From assembly GCA_963989245.1 (NCBI GenBank), contig OZ022342.1, positions 35,067,179-35,131,178 on the forward strand: a stretch of DNA of 64,000 nt. The letters are read 5' to 3'. This DNA comes from Nansenia antarctica. Taxonomy: Eukaryota > Chordata > Actinopteri > Argentiniformes > Microstomatidae. Numbering within the stretch: the stretch's first letter is position 1; each line of letters begins with the position of its first letter. Under the pieces are notes generated by a model that was not told where the DNA came from, searched no databases, and saw nothing but the letters and a program-made list of their open reading frames with translations. Positions 21,576 through 33,331 of the stretch are shown here, one piece after another. The translations under genes were made by a program, and so were the position numbers.

Positions 21576-22194
21576 CTGCACCTTTTGTCTTTATATATAT
21601 CAAAAAAGAAAATTACACAGGTTACTATTAGGACAAGTCCAAAGAACAAGTTATTAAACAGCCCTGTAAGACAAGCTACTCGTTAAAAAAAACAAAAAAA
21701 CATTGACTGCCAGCCATGTTCAGAGCGGAGAGCTCCATACTGCCAGACTTTTGGGGCATTTTCGCTGAACTTTGAAGACCCACCAAATATTGACTTTTCA
21801 GACTACATAAACATTGAACATATCTACCAAAACGTTAGACTCTCTTCTTTCATCAGAAAAAGAAAGTTTGTTTCTAGCCTCTTTGAGTGTTTAGAAATTG
21901 GCCGTAGAACATAGGGTGGTTTCAGCAAAAACACCTGATTTTGACCAATAAACAGAGAAAACGAGCTTTTTCTGCAGAGAAGCAAATTCAAGCAAAACGG
22001 TGACTGACGTCCACATATTTTAGTTTTAGTGACACCTCAAACATCTGAAAAGTTGTTTACTTCTATGAAACAATAAAAACAACACAGGAAAAAAGGCTTT
22101 TGATGACAAAATAACTACATTTATTCACAGATTTAGAACATTTAGAACATAATACAAAACATAACAAAATAATCTATTTACATGTGTGTGAACT

Positions 22195-22335
22195 ATTTAC
22201 AGATGTGTGTGTGTGTGTGTGTGTAAACTTATTTACAGATGTGTGTGTATGTGTGTGTGTGTAAACGTATTTACAGATGTGTGTGTGTGTGTGTAAACTT
22301 ATTTACAGATATGTGTGTGTGTGTGTGTGTGTGTC
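22195..22335. repeat. TG microsatellite in a longer tandem unit
   Basis: (TG)n tracts alternate with atttacagat, forming about four tandem units of 35-45 bp. Confidence 0.85.
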
Positions 22336-22373
22336 TCTATGCACTCAATCATATTTTTTTTTCTGTGTGGTAG

Positions 22374-24005
22374 GCTTTGAAGCACTCTCCTGAGTGCAGG
22401 GGTACATGGCAGGACCTGCACCACATTCTGGTCTCGCTCCTTTTACCCCTTCGAATGCAGACCCTACATTTTCTTGCTGGCTGTGTGTTATTGCTGGTGG
22501 GCCATAAGCGTTCCAACTCATGCCTGGCCATCCGGCCATCCAGCCTGCTGTCTGGGTCTCTCTGTCTTGCTGCCCTGGTTTGTCGGACCTCCTCCTCCTC
22601 CTCCTCCCCCCCTCCTCCTCTCTCCCCCTCCTCCCCCTCCTCCTCTCTCCTCCTCTTCCTCGACATTTTCAGTTTTTTCGGTTTTTTCAGTCCACGACCT
22701 CGCCACCCTCCTCATGAACTCCAAGTGTGTTTTGCATTTCCCCGGGTTCCTGGCCTTGTACAGCACATAGGCATTGAACACACAAAGCTGAAACAAGTAC
22801 GCCACAAACTTTTTTGACCAGTTGAGTGTTTTCCTAATGAATGGGTAGTATGCAATGTTCTGGTCAAGTTTGTCCACCCCATTCATGCAGGCATTGTATG
22901 CCACAACACACTCCGGTTTGAGCTGACCCACCTTCTCCTTCTGCCCCTTCTGCCACACCTCCACCCTCTGCATGCTGTCATGGTGGCAGGTTGTCACCAT
23001 CCTCACCAGACGCTTGTCCTGCCATGCCATAACCAGCACCCTGCCATTGTGCCACACCAGCCTCCCCTCCACACCCAAGTCGGTCTTTGTCGGCTCCCTT
23101 ATGATCTGCGGTTCCCCCCTGTTTTTTCGCAGTGTTCCGCAGACGATGGTGTTGGCTTTGATCAACTGCTCACACAGTTGAACAGAGTTGTAGAAGTTGT
23201 CCATGTACAGTGTGTATCCGTGTCCTGTGAGACGGTCAAAGAGGGAGAACACTGTGTCTGGGAGTGTGTTATGCTGGCCAACATAAGGCTTCATGTTAAC
23301 ACAATACCCAGTATTAGAGTCACACAGTATGTAGGATTTAATTCCATACTTCACCGGCTTCTGAGGGTTATACACTTTGAATGATAGGCGGCCACTGCAT
23401 CATTCCTTCATCAATGCATATATTTTCAAAGGGCTGATACAGCTCTTTGAATTTGGCTACAACATGATCTAAAACAGGACGCACTTTATACATTTTATCT
23501 GTGGCGTCCTGTGATGCATTATTGTTGTAGTGGAGGAACTTCCAGATTAGCTGGAACCTGTTCCTCGGCATGGTTTTATTGAAGTATGGAGTGGCGTCCT
23601 GTTGATCCACACTCCAATAGATTTCTAGATTTGGCTTTTTTATGTAACCGGTGATGAAAGTGAGTCCAAAGAATTGTTTCTGTTCTGGGACTGTCACCGG
23701 TTTCCATAACCTCCCTTTGGAGTGTGGCAGAGTGTCGGGATGTGCCTGTAAAAACTGCTGGGCATACAGGTTGGTTTCATTTGCAATGTGCTGCAGCAGC
23801 TCATCAGTAATAAGCAGCTCCAGGAAATCAACCGGCAGGTCAGATTCCAGCTCTGCAGCAGCATTCTGGGGTCCAGGGGTTGCCGTGAATGGAACCTTTG
23901 TGGCTTGCCACTCACCCTGACCCCAACCAGCATCTTTCTCTGAAGACAGCCGTCTCCTTGCAGCACAACCTCTGGTTGAGGCACGTCCTCTGCTCGATTC
24001 AGGGA
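22374..24005 (-). pseudogene. piggyBac transposase, main exon with two frameshifts
   Basis: The acceptor attttacag starts the exon at 24005 in phase with exon 1. It encodes the piggyBac DDE_Tnp_1_7 domain: TLPHSKGRLWKPV, FGLTFITGYIKKP, ENICIDEGMM (first Asp), then after a frameshift YTLYMDNFYNS (second Asp) and NGVDKLDQNIAYY (third Asp region). The first frameshift, near 23385, fits loss of about 5 nt just after DEGMMQW. The second lies in a GGA/GAG run near 22620-22680. The C-terminal Cys-rich finger (KCRVCIRRGKRSETRMWC) remains in a third frame to about 22374. The gene cannot make a full transposase as it stands. Confidence 0.85.
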
Positions 24006-24087
24006 CTGTAAAATATTGAAATATATACCATTTTATACAAAATATATATACAAAAGGCATGTTTTATTGCTTTGTAATGATGTAGAG

Positions 24088-25386
24088 CAGGGGTCGGCAA
24101 TAGGCGGCCCGTGGGCCATTGCTGGCCCGTCACCAATAATATTTGGCCCAGCAGATTATTTTGAGAATCCACTTTTTATTTTATTTTTATAATAATATCG
24201 GACCGACAGTCCCACATATAGCGCCTATAATGTCCGAATAGAGAATCGAACTCCACCTGAATAATGCTTATTGTACTTTTATCCATGTTGAGAGTGAATG
24301 ACACAGGGACAGACAATCAGGCAGCAAGGTGCACCGAAGCGCACTGACGCTGAACCCCTCAGAGTGAATCATAAGCAGGTGGACAACGCGTCACGGTGCT
24401 GAAATAGCCGACATACCGTGTGTGGTTTGAACAAAATAACACGAGCTCAGTAAGCCATTCAAACGTAATGTTTACGTATATGTAACTGCAACACACATAT
24501 GAACAGTAACAACGCAAAGTCTGTTTAATTTTCTGAAAAACATTGAAAACAAAATCGGCGCAAACAAAAAGCATCTCCCATCGGTCAGTATTTGCTTGAT
24601 ATCTGGTGATATTGACGTCACTTTAATCCACAGGCAGTTCTCAAGGTTTTTATGCATCCATCGATTCCTCTCGTGCGTCTTTATCGCATTCATTGACGAA
24701 AAGGACGACTCGCATGTATAGAAAGGGAACATTGTGAGCACGGAAAATGTCTCTCACAACGGCTTTGCATTGATGAAACCAGGTAGGATGAACGTATAGT
24801 TCACTGTCCATTCCTCTTTAAATGCCCTGTTTCCACCGTCAACTTTCCTCTTTAGACCTTTGGAGAGTGACATTATTTTTCTCTTGCTAGCAGGTTAACT
24901 GTTTGGCTAACTTCACCCGGCACGCAAACAACCAATCCAATAATAATAATGTGACCTTGTCTGGGAGGAGGGGGGAATAATTATCAGAATGAAACTATGT
25001 TACATAATTATTAGAATAGGTTAGGCTACGCTACATCGTCAGTCCACACATTTATTATTCAAAAATATGGAAAAGTGTGAAACTACGTTTCAACGTTGTT
25101 GAGAATCACAACACAAACTCGCTAGTCAAGCCAAAATACTGCAACATAATGGATTGGACAGCTACCTAGTTAACTAGAACACTACTTTACATTGTTAGCA
25201 GGTTCACAAAACAAGCTGTGTTAGTTGACTAGCGATGTGTACAGTCGAAAGAAAAGTCAAAGCATTAGAACGTGTCACATTTTTAAACAATCAATTACTT
25301 AAATTAGCCTTTGATTATGTTCGGGCCCGCCATCTAGTGGCTAAAAAAAAATTTGGCCCGAGGCCAAACCTAATTGCCGACCCCTG
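24088..25386 (-). mobile_element. hAT element with TIR CAGGGGTCGGCAAT (hAT-B copy 1)
   Basis: The ends CAGGGGTCGGCAAT and ATTGCCGACCCCTG are flanked by ATGTAGAG (24080-24087, 25387-25394). On the minus strand, 24472-24741 encodes the end of a hAT transposase (ESSFSSMNAIKTHERNR, NLENCLWIKVTSISPDIKQ). Most of the transposase is missing, so this is an internally deleted copy. It sits in the piggyBac intron. A longer copy is at 37279-39240. Confidence 0.88.
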
Positions 25387-25411
25387 ATGTAGAGGAATAT
25401 TTCTATATATT

Positions 25412-26064
25412 TGTAGCAGTCTCTAGGCACAGAGGGAGGTCGACACAGAGGAATAGTACAGAATAAGTGTTTATTTAGTCCAGCACAGCTCAGCACCGTC
25501 ACTGACGTGCTGAGCGAGTCTTTTCCCCCCCCGCTGCTTCTCCCTTCCGGGACCTGCACCCGCTGTTCTCCCTTTCGGGACCCGCTCCCGCTGTCTCTCC
25601 CTTTCGGGACCCGCTCCGCGACCCGCCCCCTCTCGGGACTCGTTCGCTCCCGGCAGAGCCCTCGCTCTCGCCTCGCTGCTCCTCCCTTTCGGGACCCGCT
25701 CCGTCCGCTCCTGGCAGAGCCCTCGCTCTCGCCCCGCTGCTCCGCTCCTGGCAGAGCCCTCGCTCTCGCCCTGCTGCTCCTCCCTTTCGGGACCCGCTCC
25801 GTCCGCCCGGCTCCCTGCACCTCACCCCCTTTCGGGATCTTGTGCGTCCTCGCCGCGGCTCTCTCTCTCTCTGTCTCCCAGTGTCTCCGTGCGGCAGGTA
25901 CTTCCTGCCCTACTCATCTCCCGAGGGAACAAACACACACAGGTTAAATAGACCAGTGGGACAACGAATCTGATCACTGACACCTGTCCGTAATCAGCCC
26001 ATTATTCCCCCTCCAACGGCAGTCTAGCTCCCTCTGCAGGCCAGAACGCGCCATGTTCCCCACA
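25412..26064 (-). repeat. LTR (3' end of the deleted element)
   Basis: TG...CA ends. It contains GC-rich tandem segments built on ccctttcgggacccgctcc between about 25550 and 25840. Confidence 0.85.
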
Positions 26065-26802
26065 CATCCCCACCGCCAGTTTCGAGGCCGGGGACACAAC
26101 CGGCCGATAGCCTACTCCCCCCCCCCATCACGGGAGAGGAAGTCGGCCACGACCATCTGCGCCCCCGGCCTATGAACCACCGTGAAGTTGAAGGGCTGCA
26201 ACGCGAGGTAGTTGAAGGGCTGCAACGCGAGGTACCACCGGGTGATCCTCGGGTGATCATCAACCGGGTGATCCAGTCCCGGCGGAGGTGGCCAGGCTGT
26301 CCGCATCGCCAGCATCCCTCCTCTACCGCTCGTGGGGCCGTCTGTGGGGTGGAGGTTGGCCCCCCGTGTGTGTTCCCCCACCCGGTGGCCCGCCCCGTCC
26401 TCCGGGCCGGCGTTGGTGGCTCCCGCCGCGGCTCCACCCCCGGCCGTACCCCAGGCCGCGCCCCGCCGGCCCGTTGGCGCGGAGCCGGGGTCGGGGCCCA
26501 GGGCTGGAACCTGCGGTCAGGGCAGGTGGTTGTCGGGGAAGGGGTCGAGAACGGCCTCCGGCTCGTCCCGCAACCCCCTCCTCTGGGCCCGAACCCGGGG
26601 ACCTCCCCCGGGTGGCTCGGTGCGGTCCAGTAGCTCGCGGAGCATTGCCCGCTGCTCCGCCTGTCCCCGCACCAACTCCGCCGCCATCACGTCCTGCGCC
26701 TGCAGCATCCGGGCCAGGTGTGGCACCACCTGGATCGATGAGTCCATGGTCCTCTGGGCGTGTGTGCCGAACCCCTCTCTGTGCCCCACGTTGGGCGCCA
26801 GA

Positions 26803-27456
26803 TGTAGCAGTCTCTAGGCACAGAGGGAGGTCGACACAGAGGAATAGTACAGAATAAGTGTGTATTTAGTCCAGCACAGCTCAGCACCGTCACTGACGTG
26901 CTGAGCGAGTCTTTTCCCCCCCCGGCTGCTTCTCCCTTCCGGGACCTGCACCCGCTGTTCTCCCTTTCGGGACCCGCTCCCGCTGTCTCTCCCTTTCGGG
27001 ACCCGCTCCGCGACCCGCCCCCTCTCGGGACTCGTTCGCTCCCGGCAGAGCCCTCGCTCTCGCCTCGCTGCTCCTCCCTTTCGGGACCCGCTCCGTCCGC
27101 TCCTGGCATAGCCCTCGCTCTCGCCCCGCTGCTCCGCTCCTGGCAGAGCCCTCGCTCTCGCCCCGCTGCTCCTCCCTTTCGGGACCCGCTCCGTCCGCCC
27201 GGCTCCCTGCACCTCACCCCCTTTCGGGATCTCGTGCGTCCTCGCCGTGGCTCTCTCTCTCTCTGTCTCACAGTGTCTCCGTGCGGCAGGTACTTCCTGC
27301 CCTACTCATCTCCCGAGGGAACAAACACACACAGGTTAAATAGACCAGTGGGACAACGAGTCTGATCACTGACACCTGTCCGTAATCAGACCATTATTCC
27401 CCCTCCAACGGCAGTCTAGCTCCCTCTGCAGGCCAGAACGCGCCATGTTCCCCACA
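26803..27456 (-). repeat. LTR (5' end of the deleted element)
   Basis: Near-identical to 25412-26064, with a handful of substitutions (for example aagtgt(g/t)tatttag). The PBS lies immediately inside it. Confidence 0.85.
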
Positions 27457-27491
27457 ATATTATATATAAAAATATATTTATATATGTTTAC

Positions 27492-27879
27492 CTTTGCTTT
27501 TCACACTCTCTGTGGCATTTTTGTCTTGGATCGTGGATCCCCGCTGATCTGGAGAGGATTCCCTGCTGCTAGCCGATCTGGATGGCAACCACTCGTCCGA
27601 CGAGTCGGGGTCGGGTTCTACGTCCTCCGACTCTGAACTGTTTGAAGAGTCGGAGCGACGTGGCTCCGATGGTCCAGCAATGCTACCACGAGTGTAGCAT
27701 TGCTCATTGCTCTGGTTCTCACCATCTGCAACATTTGGCGCATCTCCTGCACCAGATCTGCTTGCAGTTGACCTGATCGGCACCACACTCCTTGCAGATC
27801 CACTGCCAGACAAGCTCTGTGCCAGTGTCAACTGCTTATACTGTTTGTCTCCGCTCGTTTTTGCTAACCGTTTCGCCAT
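27492..27879 (-). CDS. piggyBac gene, first coding exon
   Basis: The ATG at 27879 (context aaaATGgcg) opens MAKRLAKTSGDKQYKQ and a Ser/Asp/Glu-rich region (SSNSSESEDVEPDPDSSDEW). It ends at AAAG|GTAAAC. The exon is 388 nt, leaving one nt that combines with the two-nt start of the exon at 24005, so the splice phases agree. Acidic, disordered N termini are usual for piggyBac transposases. The intron between has been enlarged by a hAT (24088-25386) and an LTR element (25412-27456). Confidence 0.75.
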
Positions 27880-27995
27880 TTTCCACATACAACCCACAAC
27901 ACGCCTTCTTCTTCAGCTGGTATATCTGAGCTAAATCGAACTGCTGCAGAAATACATTACACCCAAGTCTGAAATTCACACACCAGTGTATAAGA

Positions 27996-29314
27996 CAGGG
28001 GTGGCCAACCAGTCGGAGACTAAGAGCCCCCAAAAAATGTTGGGGTACCAGAAAGAGCCACATCATACAGGGCTCACAAAAGCTCTCACTCTCTCACACA
28101 CACACACACACGCAATACATTTCCAATAGGCTATGAGACCAGTGTTGTCATTTCAGCAAAGGCCAATGGTGATTTTTTTTTGCCAAATCAGTTGTGCAAT
28201 AGTCAATTTTGGTGAGTTGTTTCTATACAATTGACTAATATGACATTAAGGTAATGAATAAAGGAGACAACTACAGTATGTAGGTGGTAATCTACATCTT
28301 TCCTAGCAGGCAAACTGGTTCAATCTCCTTAGAAACAAAACATTACAGATTTAGCTATTCTCAACTCTAAATTAACTGCACTGTTAAAACACTAGTATTG
28401 TGAGACCTCACCTGTGTCCCTGTACTTGTCTCTGCTGCCCTTTGACCAAAAAAGGTCTTAAGCTATGTCCATTTTCCTTTTTTTCCCTGGCATATTTTTG
28501 TTACAGCTCACCTACTAAAAGTGAGACGATTGACAATATCAAAACATGCTTGCACACACATATAACTTACACACAAGTTAGTTTTACTGGCCCCAATTTG
28601 GTACAATTATTACTGAAATTATTGAGAATAGACATTGTTGACAAACGTAAACTAGCTGTTGTAATCTTTAATGTTCGCTAACTAGCTTGTTAGAGTTAGC
28701 TTCACAATCGCGGGTGTCCGTTTTTTCACTAAATTAACATTAGAACATGTTTGACAGAACATGACATGAACTTGTTCATTAATATATTACATTTGAACCA
28801 ACAGTATTATGGCGTTTATACAGTTTGTTTAACCCACCTGAATGAACGAGAATCATGGACAAGATTTTAACATTAACGTTACTTGTGGCTTGTTTATTGA
28901 AGAACCGATGTCCCGCTCCACCAGTGTTGCCAGATTGGGCTACTTTTGGTCACACTGGACGGGTGAATTTGGCAGCTTTTAGACTGGTTGGGCTGGAAAT
29001 TGTCAAATCCCGTCTGGCAACCCTGCGCTCCACTACAGCGCCTGGCTGGTGGGGTGAGATGGAGCCGGGAGGATTTTGAGTTATGGAGTGGATAAAATCA
29101 CCAAAATGACACAACGTGATTCAGATTACATTTTCTGGGGATTTTTTTTATTTTGGAATCCAGGTATGGCGAGTGCCATAGATTACCATACCAAAACAAT
29201 GTCTATCGAGACACAGAGAGTGAGCCACGCACTTTTAATGAATGGATTAAAGAGCCGCACACAGACAGGCAAAGAGCCACATGCGGCTCGCGAGCCGCGG
29301 GTTGGCCACCCCTG
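27996..29314. mobile_element. hAT element, TIR CAGGGGTGGCCAACC
   Basis: The ends CAGGGGTGGCCAACC and GGTTGGCCACCCCTG are flanked by GTATAAGA (27988-27995, 29315-29322). The right subterminal region has the palindromic gcggctcgcgagccgc. The interior carries a MITE (28923-29025) and no transposase. It lies upstream of the piggyBac start. Confidence 0.9.
28923..29025. repeat. Short inverted-repeat MITE (GTTGCCAGAT)
   Basis: About 100 bp with ends tGTTGCCAGATTGGG and CCCGTCTGGCAACCCT. A shorter relative is at 41758-41838. Confidence 0.6.
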
Positions 29315-29355
29315 GTATAAGACTTCAATATGGCCATCCCCGAAAACAAAAACAA

Positions 29356-30230
29356 AGACGCGCGTCTTTGGCAGTCAACGTTACTAATTTATAAGACGCC
29401 AAATGGCAGGGACGCGGGAAGGGGGGTGCTGAGGGTGCTGCAGCACCCCCTAGCGGCAGGCAGAAGGAGCTCCTCCTGCCTGAATTTAACAAATAAAAAT
29501 ATTATTCAAACAATAATTTAAAACAATATAATAACTATTGTTGCTTTTGGGAATAAAAATAAATGGGTTTTTTGTAATAAATGTAAAAATGTGTTTGTTA
29601 GTTTTAATGTTAGTGATCACATGGTCATATCTTGCTAGGGAATCTCTGAGTTCTTTAGCAAAAATGCTAAATCAGCCAGAACAATTGAAGTGGAGTTGGA
29701 AGAAGATGCTGAGCTTAACAACACTCCCATTAATGCTCTACTGTCGGACGTTGTTGAGAAAGAGCAACAGACGGCCAGAAACGTATTAGAACTGATATTC
29801 AGATCCATCCGATTCTTCGGCAGCGAAGGGCTTCCGTTAAGAGGCAATAACAATCGACATGAGTGCTGTCTGTAATAATGGTCAACATCATGTTTGTGGA
29901 CATTGTGGGACACTGTGAGCTGAGTGGAAATTACTGTAAATTCCAACACATTGTTGGTAAAATATTTAACGTTACGTCTTTGTAGTGTGTGGGTGCGTGC
30001 GTGCTTAACTATTATTGCCCGTGCATTGGGGCCCGTCGTTATGCCACTGTGTGCGTGTGAGCGAACGAGCAATCAGCGAGAGGTAGGGAGGGAGGGAGGG
30101 AGAGAAATCGTTATAATTTTTTCCCTGGCAATTTTTTTCCCTGTAGCGTATATAGACAGCACCTCAGCACCCCCAGTCAAAATACCTTCCCGCGTGCCTG
30201 CCAAATGGCGTCTTTGGCAGTCAATGATTA
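29356..30230. mobile_element. Element with repeated ends and a hAT transposase fragment
   Basis: GTCTTTGGCAGTCAA occurs at about 29364 and again at about 30209. Between them, AAGACGCCAAATGGCAGG with GACGCGGGAAG (from 29390) is mirrored at about 30187-30214. The frame 29690-29875 encodes NVLELIFRSIRFFGSEGLPL, resembling the region just before the DUF4371 domain of hAT transposases. A tail of another hAT (tgctgcagcaccccctagcgg) is near 29430. The nesting order is not resolved. Confidence 0.45.
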
Positions 30231-30260
30231 ACATTAGGCTACATTGTCTATCAATTTTAC

Positions 30261-30464
30261 CAGGGAACGTTATGCGCCTGTTGCCCAAACCAGCCACCAC
30301 GAGTTCCTCCTTTAAACAGGCAGAAGGGACACGGCTGTCCTTTCTGCCACTCAGGCAGCAAAAGTTGTGGGTGTAAGGTGAGGGTCGTTCCGGTTTGCGC
30401 TGGACACCACTGCTCCCAACTGACGTTGACCGGCGATACGGCATAAACAGCCGTGACACCTCAC
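30261..30464 (-). CDS. G2E3-like HECT gene, upstream exon
   Basis: On the minus strand the exon begins after gatgtag or further upstream and ends at CCTG|GTAAAA. It encodes SPYTHNFCCLSGRKDSRVPS and LKEELVVAGLGNRRITFPG. Fish G2E3-like proteins have a YTHxFxCL...AGLGxKxIxF block in this position, directly before the LxExYPKL block seen at 21356-21575. No ATG starts the open frame here, so more 5' exons are expected to the right. None was recognised. Confidence 0.6.
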
Positions 30465-31026
30465 CTACATCCAATAAACATGATGATTAAAATATATCCT
30501 CTGTAATTTTGGGTACAATATTAGTACATATATAGTATGTCACTAGCTAACTTCACGTTATTACTGGGCTCTCCGGTTATAATAATGTTGTGTGATTGCC
30601 TAGGGAAGCTCACCCTAATTAGTAATTGGCTGCACCTGTAGCCTTGCCTGCGAACTCTGCAGGACATTTAAGTCAGAGCCGGGTACGCTGCGGTGTCTCA
30701 CACCCAAGTTACTAGACTCAGGCACTCCCCCTATATCATAGGCCATAGGTATAGTGAGTTATGCTTCATAAAGCCACACATTAGAGTACACGCTTAAAGT
30801 CACACATTAGAGCACACGCTTTCTAGAGCCACGGCACGCCACACAATGATTCACGCACGCATTTAAGGTGGTCAACACAGGACCCAGTGATCACACACAT
30901 CAATTACTATAGACTAATTACGTGGCTTGTGCCCAACCCCTGGTCTACCCCCCTTGTCAGTCCTAGCCGACAACCTGCTGTAATTAAAATACAGGTACAA
31001 CACTTTATATTATTAACAGTCCATAG

Positions 31027-32293
31027 TAGGGATGTTACGCTCGACGCAGTAGTCACGACACGGCGTCTATCTTCCGACGCAATGTGCGTCGATACAAATG
31101 TATCGATGCTTGTGTCAAATGGCAAAAACCATGTGACTACTCGAAGAAAGATTCGTACGTCACACACGCACATCTGACGCGTGTGTCAGTCGTTCCGCAA
31201 ACGGGGCAGTGTTCCAAGTTTGGTACTGCATAAAATGACGTTGAACTCTCTCATATTCACTCATATTCACTCATATTCGAGGGTTGTAGTCAGAGTGGAG
31301 ACATACGGACGCTAGACAGAATACATTTATTGACAGAGACAGAGATAGAGATAGAAATAGACATGAGATTGGTAGATATTGATAGATAGATATAGAACAT
31401 ACAGAGATAGTCATAGATTCATAATTGCAACACATAGGCTTGCCAGATAGATACACATAAAAAAACGTTGCCTGTTCATGTACACAAGCAATAAATATTT
31501 GATTGTTCACATAAGCACAAGTCTGTCCAGTTTCCACAATGTAGCCTTGTTTTGCACTCTTTCCCTGTTCCACGAGCACGTCCCAACACTGTTGACCCTG
31601 TTATGACATGTTGACCATTTATATCTGCTCCAATTGTCAAACAGCCATGCCCCACACATGCCGAAATGTCATTCCGATTTGTATCCTTACATGTCAAGGG
31701 GATAGTGGAGTGAATTGGACTGGTGATCGGAAGGTTGTGAGTTCAAATCCTGCCTGAAACACCACCACTAGTGTGCCCTTGAGTACTACAATTACTCCAG
31801 GGGGAATGTCCCTGTAAGTAGCTTTTGGATTAAAAGCGTTTGCTAAATGGCAAATTCTATTCTATTCATATCAGAAATGGACACAACAGTTGCATTTATT
31901 TATTTATTCATATATGTATTTATTATAGTCTACTAGACACACCAACTTTTAAGACCACATATATGGCCACATACACATCGACACAGTTTGTCACAGCACC
32001 TTTATTGAACAAGGCATCGCAGATGACGGTGGGCTTATTGTATTTTGCCTCAAATTCCTGACTTGTGAATAAGTCGATACAGCCGCCATACCACGACCTG
32101 ACCAGCGATGTCATTGTGGAGCTGCTGTACCACGACCTGACCAGCAGATGGCAGTATAGGCAGTACCATGACCTGACCAGCAGGTGGCAGTATGGAGTTG
32201 CTGTATCGACTGCATCGAAAGATCGACACTTTTTCCGACACAATTGTGTCGAACGTGTCAATTGCGTCGAAAGCTTTGTTTCCCCCATCACTA
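31027..32293. mobile_element. hAT element (hAT-A copy 1), non-autonomous
   Basis: The ends TAGGGATGTTACGCTCGACG and ...CCCCCATCACTA are flanked by GTCCATAG (31019-31026, 32294-32301). The interior is non-coding. It includes a tRNA-derived SINE (about 31701-31867) and three copies of a accacgacctgaccagc motif (32090-32190). A second copy is at 32475-39924. Confidence 0.88.
31701..31867 (+). repeat. tRNA-derived SINE in hAT-A copy 1
   Basis: A polymerase III B-box-like GAGTTCAAATCC is at about 31739. It is followed by the fish SINE tail region ctgtaagtagcttttggatt / aaagcgtttgctaaatgg and a (TTCTA)n end. The same SINE occupies the same place in copy 2, so it predates the amplification of the hAT. 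Confidence 0.7.
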
Positions 32294-33120
32294 GTCCATA
32301 GGCCTAGACAAAACAACAAACATGTATAAAGAGATTAAAATGGCACATAACTTGCGGGTTTTCCAAGACCCCCCCCTGGGATCGGAGCAGTTAACTGCGA
32401 CCGTCCGAAGTGACTGTAGCGGGTGAGTCGTTGTCTAGGGGAAGACCCTCGGCGGCGCAGGAACACGTTGAGAGTAGTGATGTTACGCTCGACGCAGTAG
32501 TCACGACACAGCGTCGATCTTCCGACACAATGTGCGTCGATACAAATGTATCGATGCTTGTGTCAAATTGGCAAAAACCACGTGACTACTCGAACGAAGC
32601 TTCGTACGTCACACGAGCACCTCTGACCGGTGTGTCAATCATTCCGCAGACGAGGCAGTGTTCCAAGTTTCGTACTGCATAAAATGACGTGGAACTCTCT
32701 CATATTCGAGGGTTGTAGTCAGAGTGGAGATATACGGACACTAGACAGAATACATTTATTGACAGAGATAGAGATAGAAATAGACAGGAGATTGGTAGAT
32801 ATTGATAGATAGACATAGAACATACAGAGATAGTCATAGATTCATAATTGCAACACATAGGCTAGCCAGATAAATATACATAAAAAAACGTTGCCTGTTC
32901 ATGTACACAAGCAATACATATTTGATTGTTCACATAAGCACAAGTCTGTCCAGTTCCCACAATATAGCCTTGTTTTGCACTCTTTCCCTGTTCCACGAGC
33001 ACGTCCCAACACTGTTGGCCCTGTTATGACATGTTGACCATTTATATCTGCTCCAATTGTCAAACAGCCATGTCCCACACATGCCGAAATGTCATTCAGA
33101 TTTGTATCCTTACATGTCAA

Positions 33121-33331
33121 GGGGATAGTGGAGTGTATAGTGAATTGGACTGGTGAATAGTGAATTGGACTGGTGTCGTGAATAGTGAATTGGACTGGTG
33201 ATCGGAAGGTTGTGAGTTCAAATCCTGCCTGAAACAACACCACTAGTGTACTACAATTACTCCAGGGGGAATGTCCCTGTAAGTAGCTTTTGGATTAAAA
33301 GTGTTTGCTTAATGGCAAATTCTATTCTATT
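33121..33331 (+). repeat. tRNA-derived SINE in hAT-A copy 2, partly triplicated
   Basis: Same SINE as at 31701, but the segment agtgaattggactggtg is present three times between 33137 and 33202. Confidence 0.7.

Larger units (their letters stand above)
25412..27456 (-). mobile_element. Internally deleted LTR retrotransposon
   Basis: Two LTRs of about 653 bp (25412-26064, 26803-27456) are nearly identical and flanked by ATATT (25407-25411, 27457-27461). In minus orientation TGGCGCCCAACGTGGGG (26784-26800) next to the right LTR is a primer-binding site. Only 738 bp lie between the LTRs. The minus strand encodes a gag zinc knuckle (CWRCGQPGHLRRD) running almost directly into the end of an RNase H domain (VHRPGAQMVVADFLSR, in another frame). 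Protease, most of pol and integrase are gone. It must have been mobilised by a relative. Confidence 0.85.
21683..30260. other. HECT-gene intron filled by transposons
   Basis: This interval between two HECT-gene exons holds a piggyBac gene on the minus strand plus hAT and LTR insertions. CATTGACTGCCA at 21701 and its reverse complement TGGCAGTCAATG near 30214-30225 may be the outer ends of the piggyBac unit, with TTAA close to both (21683, 30227). 21700-22195 itself shows no gene. Confidence 0.4.

Noticed and set aside
26172..26857. Several long plus-strand ORFs in GC-rich sequence
   Set aside because: They are shadows of the gag remnant and LTR read on the wrong strand; composition is Pro/Arg-rich without domains.
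31725..31765. tRNA gene suggested by a B-box
   Set aside because: No cloverleaf or A-box of good quality. The SINE tail follows and the same unit is repeated at 33200.
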